The notes under the pieces: model-generated | Seen by the model: the letters and a program-made list of their open reading frames with translations, nothing else | Databases searched by the model: none | Told to the model about the DNA's origin: nothing | Position numbers and translations under genes: made by a program | Part shown: piece after piece, positions 51,351 to 59,722 of the stretch | How the letters are laid out: each line of letters opens with the position of its first letter | Numbering within the stretch: the first letter of the stretch is position 1 | Source: JACDBZ01 sp038233215 | GTDB lineage: Bacteria; Chloroflexota; Limnocylindria; QHBO01 | DNA length: 64,000 bases | Assembly: GCA_038233215.1 (NCBI GenBank) | Contig: JBBSML010000001.1 | Coordinates: 62,001-126,000 of the forward strand | Reading direction: 5' to 3'

Positions 51351-52394
51351 TCACTCAATTCCCGAGGCGGCAAGCCTGTTCGCGGGCTGCTCGCCCGGGC
51401 CATCGGTCACGGGATCCGCGTAGCCATGGGGATGCGCCTCGCGCCAGGCCCATGCGTCACTCAGCATCTGCTCGAGCGTCGAGTGCTTCGGCTGCCAGCC
51501 AAGCTCACGACGCGCCCGGCGCGAGGAGGCGACGAGCACCGGTGGGTCTCCCATGCGCCGTTTCACGGAACGCGCGGGAACGGCGCGGCCGGTGACACGA
51601 CGGGCGGCTTCGACCACCTCGCGCACGCTGAAACCCGCCGCCGAGCCGAGGTTGTAGATCTCGAAAGACGGGTCTCCCTCACCGGTCGCCTCCAGCGCAA
51701 GGAGGTGCGCGTTGCCGATGTCCCGCACGTGCAGGAAGTCGCGGATGCACGTGCCGTCCGGGGTCGGATAGTCCTGGCCATAGATCTGGACGTGGCTCGC
51801 CTCGCCGGCGGCGACGCGCAGGACGAGCGGCATGAGGTGCGTCTCCGGATCATGAACCTCGCCATTGCGCTCCGTGGCGCCCGCCACGTTGAAGTAGCGC
51901 AGGCTGATGGCACGAAAGTCGTGTGCAGCGCAGAACCAGCGCATTGCACCTTCGAATGCGAGCTTCGTTTCGCCGTACGGGTTGATCGGCTGCGTGCGGT
52001 CGGCCTCGGCGATCGGGACGCGGCGCGGCTCGCCGTAGACCGCGGCCGTCGAGCTGAACACGAGACGGGTCACGCCGGCGCCGTTCATCGCATCGAGGAG
52101 CGACACGCCGCCTCCGACATTGGTGTGGTAGTACATCCCCGGATTCAGCATCGACTCCCCGACCAGCGAGCGGGCGGCACAGTGGAGCACCGCGTCGACG
52201 CCATCGGCCAGAAGCCGTTGCATGCGCTCGCCATCCTGGATATCCCCGACCTCCAGCCTCGCGCCGTCCGGCACGGCGATGGCATGCCCGCTGGAGAGGT
52301 TGTCGTAGACGATCACCTCGTGCCCGGCCTCGAGGAAACGTTCCACGCTGGTCGAGCCAACGTAGCCGGCGCCGCCCACGACAAACAGCTTCAA
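51351..52394 (-). CDS. galE: UDP-glucose 4-epimerase
   Basis: The 347-residue extended SDR enzyme has the NAD-binding GGAGYVGSTSVERFL, the catalytic Ser in SSTAAVYG and the YxxxK pair in NPYGETKLAFE. It interconverts UDP-glucose and UDP-galactose and can use galU product. The start is TTG at 52394, supported by AAGGAG 5-6 bases upstream and by the motif position. A Pro/Gly-rich C-terminal extension of about 20 residues is unusual. DeoC-like lies 19 bases upstream in the same direction. Confidence 0.92.
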   Translation of the reverse strand: MKLFVVGGAGYVGSTSVERFLEAGHEVIVYDNLSSGHAIAVPDGARLEVGDIQDGERMQRLLADGVDAVLHCAARSLVGESMLNPGMYYHTNVGGGVSLLDAMNGAGVTRLVFSSTAAVYGEPRRVPIAEADRTQPINPYGETKLAFEGAMRWFCAAHDFRAISLRYFNVAGATERNGEVHDPETHLMPLVLRVAAGEASHVQIYGQDYPTPDGTCIRDFLHVRDIGNAHLLALEATGEGDPSFEIYNLGSAAGFSVREVVEAARRVTGRAVPARSVKRRMGDPPVLVASSRRARRELGWQPKHSTLEQMLSDAWAWREAHPHGYADPVTDGPGEQPANRLAASGIE

Positions 52395-52413
52395 TCCATG
52401 CTCCTTCGTTCGC

Positions 52414-53109
52414 TCAGTGCGCCAGGCCGGCGAGCTGCGCCGATTCGGGTGCCGTGCGAGCCAGGCCGGGCGTCAGGTGCGCGGAGACGCGCGTCGCGCC
52501 GGCGTCTGCGGCGACCATGAGATGTTCGGGGGTTCGGAACCGGCCGCACGCCTTGATGCCGATGCGCGGTCCGACGCTGTCGCGCAGCAAGCGCGTGCGG
52601 GCGACGGTGCGATCCGCGGTCGTGGTGCCGGCGCTCGTGACGAGGTGGTCGGCTCCGGCGCGCTCAGCCAGGCGGCAGGCACGCCGCACAAGCTCCTCGC
52701 TCATCGGTTCGGGCTCGATGATGACGCCGACCGATGCGAGGGCGGAGTGCGCCATGTCGATCACGGCCAGCATGTCATTGAAGACTGCCTCGTCGTCCCC
52801 CGAAGCGAGGGCGCCGCCATTGAGAACGAAATCGATCTGGGTCGCCCCCAGCTCCAGCGCCTTCGAGGCCTCGAACGCCTTCACGCTCAGGATCTGGACG
52901 CCGTACGGGTAGCCCACCACGGTGCCGAGCACCAGTCGTGATCGGCCGAGCAGACGCTTCGCGGCCTTCACCAGCCACGGATTGACGGTCAGCGCGGCAA
53001 GATCGTGGTCGACGGCGAGAGCCACGGCGGCATCGAGATGAGCGAGCGACGCATTCGGGTGCGTCAGCCGGTGCTCGAGCCGGACGGCCCGACGCACGCT
53101 GGCGGTCAT
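52414..53109 (-). CDS. DeoC-like aldolase lacking the Schiff-base lysine
   Basis: The 231-residue protein follows the deoxyribose-phosphate aldolase barrel (VVGYPYGVQILSVKAFEASKA, GATQIDFVLNGGAL, GIKACGRFRTPEHL). Asp93 and the proton-relay lysine K186 are present. The segment that should hold the Schiff-base lysine, normally ADFVKTSTGF, reads ADHLVTSAGT with Val157 in place of Lys. Cleavage of deoxyribose 5-phosphate by the usual mechanism is therefore not expected. It may be a non-catalytic relative or act on another substrate. A GGAGGG ribosome site and a TGCTACAAT promoter lie upstream. Confidence 0.75.
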   Translation of the reverse strand: MTASVRRAVRLEHRLTHPNASLAHLDAAVALAVDHDLAALTVNPWLVKAAKRLLGRSRLVLGTVVGYPYGVQILSVKAFEASKALELGATQIDFVLNGGALASGDDEAVFNDMLAVIDMAHSALASVGVIIEPEPMSEELVRRACRLAERAGADHLVTSAGTTTADRTVARTRLLRDSVGPRIGIKACGRFRTPEHLMVAADAGATRVSAHLTPGLARTAPESAQLAGLAH

Positions 53110-53178
53110 CGGTGCACAGTCCCTCCGCTCGTTGAGCAGCGTTTGATGAGGCGTCCCAGACGTGGATCTGGACGGTCG

Positions 53179-53187
53179 ATTGTAGCA
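53179..53187 (-). promoter_or_regulatory. Extended -10 (TGCTACAAT) of the deoC-like gene
   Basis: Minus-strand TGC-TACAAT, 69 bases before the ATG at 53109, in the 93-base gap behind the CCA-adding enzyme gene. It would drive deoC-like and galE. Confidence 0.45.
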
Positions 53188-53202
53188 GCGTCGACCCCGA
53201 TG

Positions 53203-54588
53203 TCAGCCCCCGAGCACCGATTCGGTGCGCGCAAGCTCCAGAAGAACCTCGCGCCGATTCAGTGCCGGATCATCGAGCACGGTCTCCATCAGCCGGTCCA
53301 GCACACGGCCGATCTGCGGCCCTGGCCGAAGCCCGAGCTCGTGCTGCAGGTCGGTTCCGTCGATCTCCAGCCGGCTGCTCCGCAGCAGGTCGGGCGAGGC
53401 GGCAAGCTCGTCGGCGATGCGGCGCTCGAGCGCCGCCTGGTTCGCCTCGCCGATACGTCCGACCCCGGACGCGGCATTGTCGGCCCGGCGCAACGCGAAG
53501 AGAAGCGGCATGCGGGACTCTCCGATACGACGAGTGAAGCGCCGCACGGCTGCATCGGTCCAGGTGTCGTCGTACGCATACATGTGATGACGAATCGCGT
53601 GCACGATGGAGGCTGCCATCGATCGAGACACGCGAAGCCTGCGCAGCATGCGTCCTGCCAGGTCGGCCCCCACACGCTCGTGCCCGATGAAGTGGCCGTC
53701 GGCCAGGGTCGTCGCCTTGCCGACGTCGTGCAGCAGGGCTGCCAGGCGGACGCCGACCGGATCGAGCGGCGCTGCGTCGACGGTCCCCAGGGTGTGGTCC
53801 AGCGCATCGCCGGGAACGATCTTCGCCTGGGGAATGCCGCGCAACGCCGCAAGCTCGGGCGCGATGGTCCCGAGGAGGTCGAGCCTTTCGAGCAGCCGCA
53901 GCGCGGGCGATGGAACCGTATCGGCGAGCATTCGCAGCAGCTCGTCACGGATGCGCTCCGCCGAGACGCTCGCGACGGTCGGGGCCGACGCTCGGATGGC
54001 AGCCTCCGTTGGCGGGTGGATGGCCAGCCCGAAGCAGCCGGCAAAGCGGGCGGCGCGCACCAGGCGCAGCGCGTCCTCGCCGAATCGTTCGATCGGATCG
54101 CCGACGGTGCGCAGCAACTTCGCACGGAGATCGAGAACCCCGCCGAACGGGTCCACCAGCCGTCCGCGGCCAGTCTCGAGGTCGACCGGGACCCAGGCCA
54201 TGGCGTTGATGGTGAAGTCACGACGCGCGAGGTCCTCGGTGAGGCTGACACCGAAGCGCACATCATCCGGTCGACGGCGATCCCGGTAACCGCCCTCGGT
54301 CCGGTACGAGGTGATCTCGACGGTCGGGGGACCGACGACGGTCACGGTGCCGAAGCGGTTCTCCCAGGTCGCACCGACCAGGAGTGCGGCGACCGCCTCC
54401 GGCCGCGCCGATGTGGCAACGTCCCAGTCGGTCGGCTGGTCCTGGGCGCTGCGCAGCCGATCACGCACGACGCCGCCGACGAGCGCTGCCTCGTGACCAG
54501 CGACGGTCAGCGTGCGCAGGACACGCAGCACCTGCTCCGGAAGGTCGTGATAGATGAGCTCCCCGTCATGGGCCACCGCCTGCGGCAC
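53203..54588 (-). CDS. cca: CCA-adding tRNA nucleotidyltransferase with HD domain
   Basis: The 461-residue class II enzyme has the nucleotidyltransferase head LVGGVVRDRL with the metal-binding DWD (QPTDWDVATSA), RRDFTINAMAW and the RRxxR-type region LRLVRAARFAGCFGL, then an HD domain (LLHDVGKATTLADGH). It repairs or builds the 3' CCA of tRNAs. Both tRNAs in this window encode CCA, so here the role would be repair. The GTG start directly follows the HNH stop (TGAGTG). Confidence 0.93.
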   Translation of the reverse strand: MPQAVAHDGELIYHDLPEQVLRVLRTLTVAGHEAALVGGVVRDRLRSAQDQPTDWDVATSARPEAVAALLVGATWENRFGTVTVVGPPTVEITSYRTEGGYRDRRRPDDVRFGVSLTEDLARRDFTINAMAWVPVDLETGRGRLVDPFGGVLDLRAKLLRTVGDPIERFGEDALRLVRAARFAGCFGLAIHPPTEAAIRASAPTVASVSAERIRDELLRMLADTVPSPALRLLERLDLLGTIAPELAALRGIPQAKIVPGDALDHTLGTVDAAPLDPVGVRLAALLHDVGKATTLADGHFIGHERVGADLAGRMLRRLRVSRSMAASIVHAIRHHMYAYDDTWTDAAVRRFTRRIGESRMPLLFALRRADNAASGVGRIGEANQAALERRIADELAASPDLLRSSRLEIDGTDLQHELGLRPGPQIGRVLDRLMETVLDDPALNRREVLLELARTESVLGG

Positions 54589-55131
54589 TCAGTCCACTGA
54601 GTGCGAGGCGCGCGCCGACTCGAGGAACAGATAGCTGCGCCAGGGATCGTTTCGCTCGTCGGCGAGATAGGTGCCGAACAGGTAACGCAGATCGGCGCGA
54701 GGAGCACGCGGCTCGCGCATGAGCGCCATACGCGCCTCGGCCACGGTCTTGCCGCCCTTGCGATGGTTGCAGGCGCGGCAGGCGGCGACCAGGTTGTCCC
54801 ACTCGTGGCGGCCGCCGCGATGCTTGGGCATCACGTGATCGATGGTGAGATCACGGCTGATCGTGCCGCAGTACTGACATGTGTGACGGTCCCGACTGAA
54901 CACCTCGCGCCGGCTCAATTTCACGCGTGGCTGAGGCCGCTTGACGTGGTACTGGAGCCGGATCACCGAAGGTGCCGGGATCGCGATCGTCGGCGTGTGG
55001 ATCACCTGGTGATTCCGCGCGAGAAGCTCGGCCTTCTCCGCACCGAGCAGCCGGAAGGCGCGCCTGATATCGCAGACGTTGAGCGGTTCGTAGTTCTGGT
55101 TCAGGACCAGTACGGGTGCATTGATCATCAT
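54589..55131 (-). CDS. HNH endonuclease
   Basis: The 180-residue protein opens with VLVLNQNYEPLNVCDIRRAF, as in a common family of housekeeping HNH proteins, and has a zinc-stabilised HNH site: CQYCG, DHVMPKHRGGRHEWDNLVAAC and CRACNHRKG. It can cleave or nick DNA. The chromosomal setting next to cca, without a methylase or phage genes, argues against restriction or homing. It is the first gene of a pair with cca. Confidence 0.88.
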   Translation of the reverse strand: MMINAPVLVLNQNYEPLNVCDIRRAFRLLGAEKAELLARNHQVIHTPTIAIPAPSVIRLQYHVKRPQPRVKLSRREVFSRDRHTCQYCGTISRDLTIDHVMPKHRGGRHEWDNLVAACRACNHRKGGKTVAEARMALMREPRAPRADLRYLFGTYLADERNDPWRSYLFLESARASHSVD

Positions 55132-55172
55132 GCGCGGGCCTTCCTGAGCGCGATCATACCAATGAACGCGCG

Positions 55173-55178
55173 TAGAAT
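55173..55178 (+). promoter_or_regulatory. -10 element (TAGAAT) of the pdxS operon
   Basis: TAGAAT, 58 bases before the pdxS ATG, in the divergent gap with the HNH gene. A ribosome site AGGAAG precedes the ATG, so this operon has an ordinary leader. Confidence 0.4.
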
Positions 55179-55236
55179 GGATGATCCAATCCGAGCGGCG
55201 CGCAGTGTCCGCATCGGCGCAGCGCAGGAAGAACAG

Positions 55237-56127
55237 ATGACAACGATCGAACGATCAACATGGGCCACCAAGGTCGGCTTGGCGCGGATGCTCGCGGGCG
55301 GCGTGATCATGGACGTCGTGACCGCCGACCAGGCGCGCCTGGCGGAGGAGGCCGGCGCGGTCGCGGTGATGGCGCTCGAGCGCGTGCCATCCGACATTCG
55401 CAAGTTCGGCGGCGTGGCACGCATGAGCGACCCGAAGCTGATCGCGGAGATCAAGGACGCGGTCAGCATCCCGGTCATGGCCAAGTGCCGCATCGGTCAC
55501 TTCGCGGAGGCCCAGATTCTCGAGGCGTTGGAGGTTGACTACATCGACGAGTCGGAGGTGCTCACCCCCGCGGACGAGGAGCACCACATCGATAAACACG
55601 CCTTCAAGATCCCGTTCGTGTGCGGCTGCCGTGACCTCGGGGAAGCCCTGCGCCGGATCGGCGAGGGTGCGGCCATGATCCGCACCAAGGGCGAGGCGGG
55701 CACCGGCGATATCGTGGAGGCCGTGCGCCACATGCGCGCCGTGCAGAAGGGGATCCGCCAGCTCCAGCACATGCGCGCGGACGAGCTGTTCGCGGCGGCA
55801 AAGGAGCTGCGCGCGCCGTACGACATCGTCAAGCAGACCGCGGAGCTTGGCGAGCTGCCGGTCCCGAACTTCAGTGCCGGCGGCGTCGCGACCCCGGCGG
55901 ACGCGAGTCTGATGCGACAGCTCGGCGCGCAGGCGGTCTTCGTCGGCTCCGGCATCTTCAAGAGCGAGAACCCCGAACGCTACGCGCGGGCGATCGTGAA
56001 GGCCGCCACCCAGTACGACAATCCCGAGATCCTGGTCGAGGTCAGCGCCGGCCTCGGTGAGCCGATGCGGGGCACCTCGGTCGGCCAGATCCCGCCCGAG
56101 GAGCGCCTGGCCGTCCGCGGCTGGTAA
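55237..56127 (+). CDS. pdxS: Pyridoxal 5'-phosphate synthase, lyase subunit
   Basis: The 296-residue barrel protein has LARMLAGGVIMDVVTADQA, ALERVPSDIRKFGGVARM, VMAKCRIGHFAEAQILEAL and IRTKGEAGTGDIVEAVRHMR. The two active lysines (first in the early strand region and the swinging Lys in RTKGEAG) are in place. With PdxT it makes PLP from ribose 5-phosphate, glyceraldehyde 3-phosphate and glutamine-derived ammonia, forming a 12+12 complex. pdxT starts 7 bases later. Confidence 0.97.
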   Translation: MTTIERSTWATKVGLARMLAGGVIMDVVTADQARLAEEAGAVAVMALERVPSDIRKFGGVARMSDPKLIAEIKDAVSIPVMAKCRIGHFAEAQILEALEVDYIDESEVLTPADEEHHIDKHAFKIPFVCGCRDLGEALRRIGEGAAMIRTKGEAGTGDIVEAVRHMRAVQKGIRQLQHMRADELFAAAKELRAPYDIVKQTAELGELPVPNFSAGGVATPADASLMRQLGAQAVFVGSGIFKSENPERYARAIVKAATQYDNPEILVEVSAGLGEPMRGTSVGQIPPEERLAVRGW

Positions 56128-56134
56128 CTCAGCG

Positions 56135-56746
56135 ATGACCGAGCAGTCACGGCGACCGCGCGTCGGCGTGCTCGCCGTGCAGGGCGCGGTGCGCGAGCAT
56201 GCGGCCGCCATCCGCGACGTCGGCGCGGACCCGATCGAGGTGCGACTGCCGCGCGACCTGGTCGACCTCGACGCGCTCATCCTTCCCGGCGGCGAGTCGA
56301 CCACCATGCGCAGGCTGATCGACGCCTACGGCCTTCGTGAGCCCATCATGTCCCTTGCGCGGGCGGGAACGCCGATGCTCGGCACGTGTGCCGGCATGAT
56401 CCTTCTGGCCGATCGGCTGCGCGACGGCGAAGAGCCGGTGTTTGCTCTGCTCGACCTCGAGGTGCGCCGCAATGGGTACGGGCGCCAGCTGGACTCATTC
56501 GAGGCCGATCTTGACATTCCGATCCTCGGGAAGGAGCCGATGCACGGCATCTTCATCCGCGCCCCACTGGTCGGTGACGTCGGCGCGCGCGCGGAGGTCC
56601 TGGCGCGCGATCCGAACGGCGCGCCGGTGGCCGTGCGCCAGGGACGCGTGCTGGCCACCGCCTTTCATCCGGAGTTGACCCAGGATCGTCGACTGCATCG
56701 GCTGCTGCTGACCATGGTTGGGAGCAGCGCCCGGAGGCGGGCGTGA
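56135..56746 (+). CDS. pdxT: Pyridoxal 5'-phosphate synthase, glutaminase subunit
   Basis: The 203-residue class I glutaminase has GVLAVQGAVREH at its start, LPGGESTTM, the nucleophile in GTCAGMILLA, and the His-Glu of the triad in TAFHPELTQD. It releases ammonia to PdxS. The start at ATG 56135 fits the family. Its stop overlaps the next start (GTGA). Confidence 0.97.
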   Translation: MTEQSRRPRVGVLAVQGAVREHAAAIRDVGADPIEVRLPRDLVDLDALILPGGESTTMRRLIDAYGLREPIMSLARAGTPMLGTCAGMILLADRLRDGEEPVFALLDLEVRRNGYGRQLDSFEADLDIPILGKEPMHGIFIRAPLVGDVGARAEVLARDPNGAPVAVRQGRVLATAFHPELTQDRRLHRLLLTMVGSSARRRA

Positions 56747-57792
56747 TCGGGGCCCAGGGCACGATTCGGCCGGCGCGTCTCACTGATCGCCAGGCGCTCA
56801 CCGACCTGTCACGCCGCGTCCACGCGGCGAGCGACCCACATCGTCGAAGTCTCGGCGTGCCGGCGCCGAGCGCGGAATCGCCACGCGTCAGCCTCTCCAC
56901 GCTCATGCCATCGTGGCTACCCCTGCGCGCCCCATCTGTTCACCTCGTGGCCGAGATGGGCGGAGAGCTGGTGGGCAGCTGTCGCGCGATCGAGGAGCCC
57001 CATCGCGAGGATTGGGTCATTACCGAGCTCGACGCGGACGACGGGCCGATGGCCGCCGAGATTCGATACGACCTGCTCGACGCTATCGTGGAGGAGGGTG
57101 CCCGACACGCGGTCGGGCGCTTCCACGCGGCCAGCGCCGATGTCCGCGAGAACCTGGCCCTGTTCGGACAGGCCGGCTTCATGGCATACGCGCAGGAGGA
57201 GATCTGGTGGCGCCCGCCGGAGCCGGCACGCGGCCCGCGATCCTGGCTGCGCTCGCTCGTCAGCCGCGATGGACACGACGGCCGGGCGACGGATGACCTC
57301 GAACTTCAGCCGGCAGGCGCGCCAGACGCGTGGCACCTGTTCGACCTGTGGACCCATGCCACCCCGCCCGCCATCGCGCGGCTCGAGGGCTACGCGGCCG
57401 GCGATTGGGAATCGGCTGCCAACGAGGCCATCGTGCCGCGCTCGTCGCTCAACCCGATCCTGCACTTCAATCAGGTAGAGGGTTGGCTGCTACCCTCGGA
57501 GCAGCGTCTCGGTGGATTCGCGCAGCACGGCGCCTGCCGCACCGGGCCGCACTACCTGCGCTTCCTGATTCGCGACGGATCGGACGGCGCCCGCTTCCTG
57601 CGCGCCGTGCTCGCGCGGGTCGGAAACGAAGCGATCGCTGCAGGGATCGTGGCTCCGGTGCGAACATACGAGTCGGCCGGCACGCGGGCGGCGCAGGACA
57701 GCGGCTTTGAACCGATCGGCCGGGTCACGCTCCTGGTGCGCGAGGTACGGGCACAGATTCGCCAGCCGGCGATGGTTCCGGCAACACCGTGA
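56743..57792 (+). CDS. Probable GNAT-fold protein, two domains
   Basis: The 349-residue protein begins like a GNAT acetyltransferase (IRPARLTDRQALTDLSRRVH) and has a strand HLVAEMGGELVGSCRAIEE and a late AGFMAYAQEEIWW, as in the N-terminal half of double-GNAT proteins. A second half has LRFLIRDGSDGARFLRAVLAR and ends RVTLLVREVR. The acetyl-CoA pyrophosphate loop (Q/R-x-x-G-x-G/A) is not obvious in either half. The function is unknown. It lies between pdxT and the AAA gene with GTGA overlaps on both sides. Confidence 0.6.
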   Translation: MIGAQGTIRPARLTDRQALTDLSRRVHAASDPHRRSLGVPAPSAESPRVSLSTLMPSWLPLRAPSVHLVAEMGGELVGSCRAIEEPHREDWVITELDADDGPMAAEIRYDLLDAIVEEGARHAVGRFHAASADVRENLALFGQAGFMAYAQEEIWWRPPEPARGPRSWLRSLVSRDGHDGRATDDLELQPAGAPDAWHLFDLWTHATPPAIARLEGYAAGDWESAANEAIVPRSSLNPILHFNQVEGWLLPSEQRLGGFAQHGACRTGPHYLRFLIRDGSDGARFLRAVLARVGNEAIAAGIVAPVRTYESAGTRAAQDSGFEPIGRVTLLVREVRAQIRQPAMVPATP

Positions 57793-59633
57793 CGAGCGAA
57801 GGGGAGGCGAGACGACACGTGGCACGCCGCGAGACGACGGACGACCTCGATGCGCTGATGGAGGCCCTGCCGACCGAGATCTGCGATCGGTTACGTGCCC
57901 TGGCGAATCGCACCGATCTCCTCGAGGTGGTGATGGACCTCGGCCGCCGCCCCCAGGCGCGCTTCACCACTGGCGAGCAGGACCTGCTCGACCGAGAGAT
58001 CTCCGAAGCCGATATCGCGCACGTGATCGAGCACATCGGCGCATTCGGGGACGACAACCGCGCCGGGATCGAACGCACGTTGCACCGCATCAGCGCCATC
58101 CGCAACCGGGCGGGTAAGGTCGTGGGCCTGACCTGCCGCATCGGCCGCGCGGTATTCGGCACCATCGACATCATCCGCGACATCACCGAGACGGGGCAGT
58201 CGCTGCTCATCCTCGGCCGGCCGGGCGTCGGCAAGACCACGATGCTGCGCGAGGTCGCGCGCGTGCTGGCCGACGACCTCGGCAAGCGCGTGATCGTGGT
58301 CGACACGTCGAATGAGATCGCGGGGGACGGAGATATCCCGCATCCCGGCATCGGCGAGGCGCGCCGGATGCAGGTCCGCACGCCGACGGAACAGCACTCG
58401 GTCATGATCGAAGCGGTCGAGAATCACATGCCCGAAGTGATCGTCATCGACGAGATCGGAACCGAGCTCGAGGCCGGGGCGGCGCGCACGATCGCCGAGC
58501 GCGGAGTACAGCTGGTCGGAACGGCTCACGGCAACACGCTCGACAACCTGATGCTGAATCCCACGCTCTCCGACCTGGTGGGCGGCATCCAGCCGGTGAC
58601 GCTCGGCGACGAGGAGGCCAGGCGCCGCGGTACGCAGAAGACGGTCCTCGAGCGAAAGGCACCGCCGACCTTTGACGTGCTCGTCGAGATCGTGGAGCGC
58701 GACAACGTCATCGTGCATCGCAACGTGGCCGAGACGGTCGATGCCATCTTGCGCGGCCACATGGTGCCGCCGGAGTCGAGGTACCGCGACCAGTCCGGTG
58801 ATCTCAAGGCGATGACCAAGTACGACTACCGCATCACCGAGACGCCAGCCGGCAGTCCGACTTTCGCGCCGCTCGAGCCGACCGGCGGCTTCGGCGCATT
58901 CGGCCGTGGCGGACGCGGCGGTGGATCAGCCGGTGGCCGCTACGAGCGCGGCGGCCTGCGGCCGCTGCCCGGCGGCGGCGACGTGGCGCGCGGACAGCGG
59001 ACCCTGCCCGGTGAGCGGCTGAGCGGTGGCCCGGCCGGGAATCCCACCCAGCTCCCCAACGCGCGACGCGAGCTGGAGCAGGCGCTGGTCGAGATGGATG
59101 CGAGCGCATCGGTCGCCCGACCAATCGGCGCCCAGCGACCGAAGACCGAGCGGGCCCGGAACCATCGGGCCATGAGCGTGTTCGCCTTCGGGGTGAGTCG
59201 CAAGCGCCTGGAGCAGGCAGTGCGTGAGCTCGGGTTGCCGGTCACGGTCGCCCGCGATCTTGACGAGGCGGACGCGGTCGTCACGCTCCGCAACTACTAC
59301 CGCCGCAAGCCCGCCGCCCTGCGGGACGCCGAATCGAACGGCGTCCCGATCTATGTGCTGAAGACGAACACGATCATGCAGATGGAGAACATGCTCGCGT
59401 CGCTGTTCGACCTCGAGGCAGATCCCCAGGAGGCGGCGCTGCGCGAGACCGCAGAGGCGATCGGACTCGTCCAGGGTTCGGGCAATCCGGTCGAGTTGGC
59501 GCCGCAGAACGCGTACGTCCGGCGGCTCCAGCACCAGTTGGCCGAGAAGAACGCCCTCATGTCGCGATCACGCGGCTCCGAACCGAACCGACGCGTCGAG
59601 CTGATCCCCGAAGAACAGAAGGGTTGGCGGTGA
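57789..59633 (+). CDS. R3H-domain AAA+ ATPase (SpoIIIAA/Ycf45-like)
   Basis: The 614-residue protein has an N-terminal region (about 20-120), an AAA+ core with Walker A LGRPGVGKTTMLREVA and Walker B VIVIDEIGTELEA, and the family's DTSNEIAGDGDIPHPGIGEARRM segment. A Gly/Arg-rich insert (about 360-430, GRGGRGGGSAGGRYERGG), a second mixed domain (about 455-535) and a C-terminal R3H-like segment (ending RRVELIPEE) follow. R3H domains bind single-stranded nucleic acid. The Gly/Arg insert resembles RNA-binding RGG tracts. The cellular role of this family is not established. Confidence 0.85.
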   Translation: MTSEGEARRHVARRETTDDLDALMEALPTEICDRLRALANRTDLLEVVMDLGRRPQARFTTGEQDLLDREISEADIAHVIEHIGAFGDDNRAGIERTLHRISAIRNRAGKVVGLTCRIGRAVFGTIDIIRDITETGQSLLILGRPGVGKTTMLREVARVLADDLGKRVIVVDTSNEIAGDGDIPHPGIGEARRMQVRTPTEQHSVMIEAVENHMPEVIVIDEIGTELEAGAARTIAERGVQLVGTAHGNTLDNLMLNPTLSDLVGGIQPVTLGDEEARRRGTQKTVLERKAPPTFDVLVEIVERDNVIVHRNVAETVDAILRGHMVPPESRYRDQSGDLKAMTKYDYRITETPAGSPTFAPLEPTGGFGAFGRGGRGGGSAGGRYERGGLRPLPGGGDVARGQRTLPGERLSGGPAGNPTQLPNARRELEQALVEMDASASVARPIGAQRPKTERARNHRAMSVFAFGVSRKRLEQAVRELGLPVTVARDLDEADAVVTLRNYYRRKPAALRDAESNGVPIYVLKTNTIMQMENMLASLFDLEADPQEAALRETAEAIGLVQGSGNPVELAPQNAYVRRLQHQLAEKNALMSRSRGSEPNRRVELIPEEQKGWR

Positions 59634-59722
59634 ACGGCCGCATCAGCAGAATCATCCTCGTCGCCATCCTCGGACTGGTGATGCTCGCGCTCATCGCCAC
59701 CAGCGTGCTGCCGCCCGCGTGA
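59630..59722 (+). CDS. 30-residue single-helix membrane microprotein
   Basis: The gene has GTG at 59630 overlapping the AAA stop (GTGA) and a TGA at 59720-59722 overlapping the tmk start GTG (GTGA). It encodes a short basic start (NGRISR) and one hydrophobic helix (about residues 8-26), ending in SVLPPA. The double overlap leaves no other reason for the 86-base space between the AAA stop and the tmk start. It has the same architecture as the microprotein behind bcp at 1112-1219. No family is recognised. Confidence 0.55.
   Translation: MNGRISRIILVAILGLVMLALIATSVLPPA

Noticed and set aside
54589..55131. HNH gene as part of a restriction system or mobile intron
   Set aside because: There is no methylase, integrase or repeat nearby. 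It is embedded between housekeeping genes and resembles a common chromosomal HNH family.
54601..55236. Extension of pdxS upstream to a start at 54601
   Set aside because: The added 212 residues are antisense to the HNH gene and have no PdxS character. ATG 55237 has a ribosome site and matches the family start.
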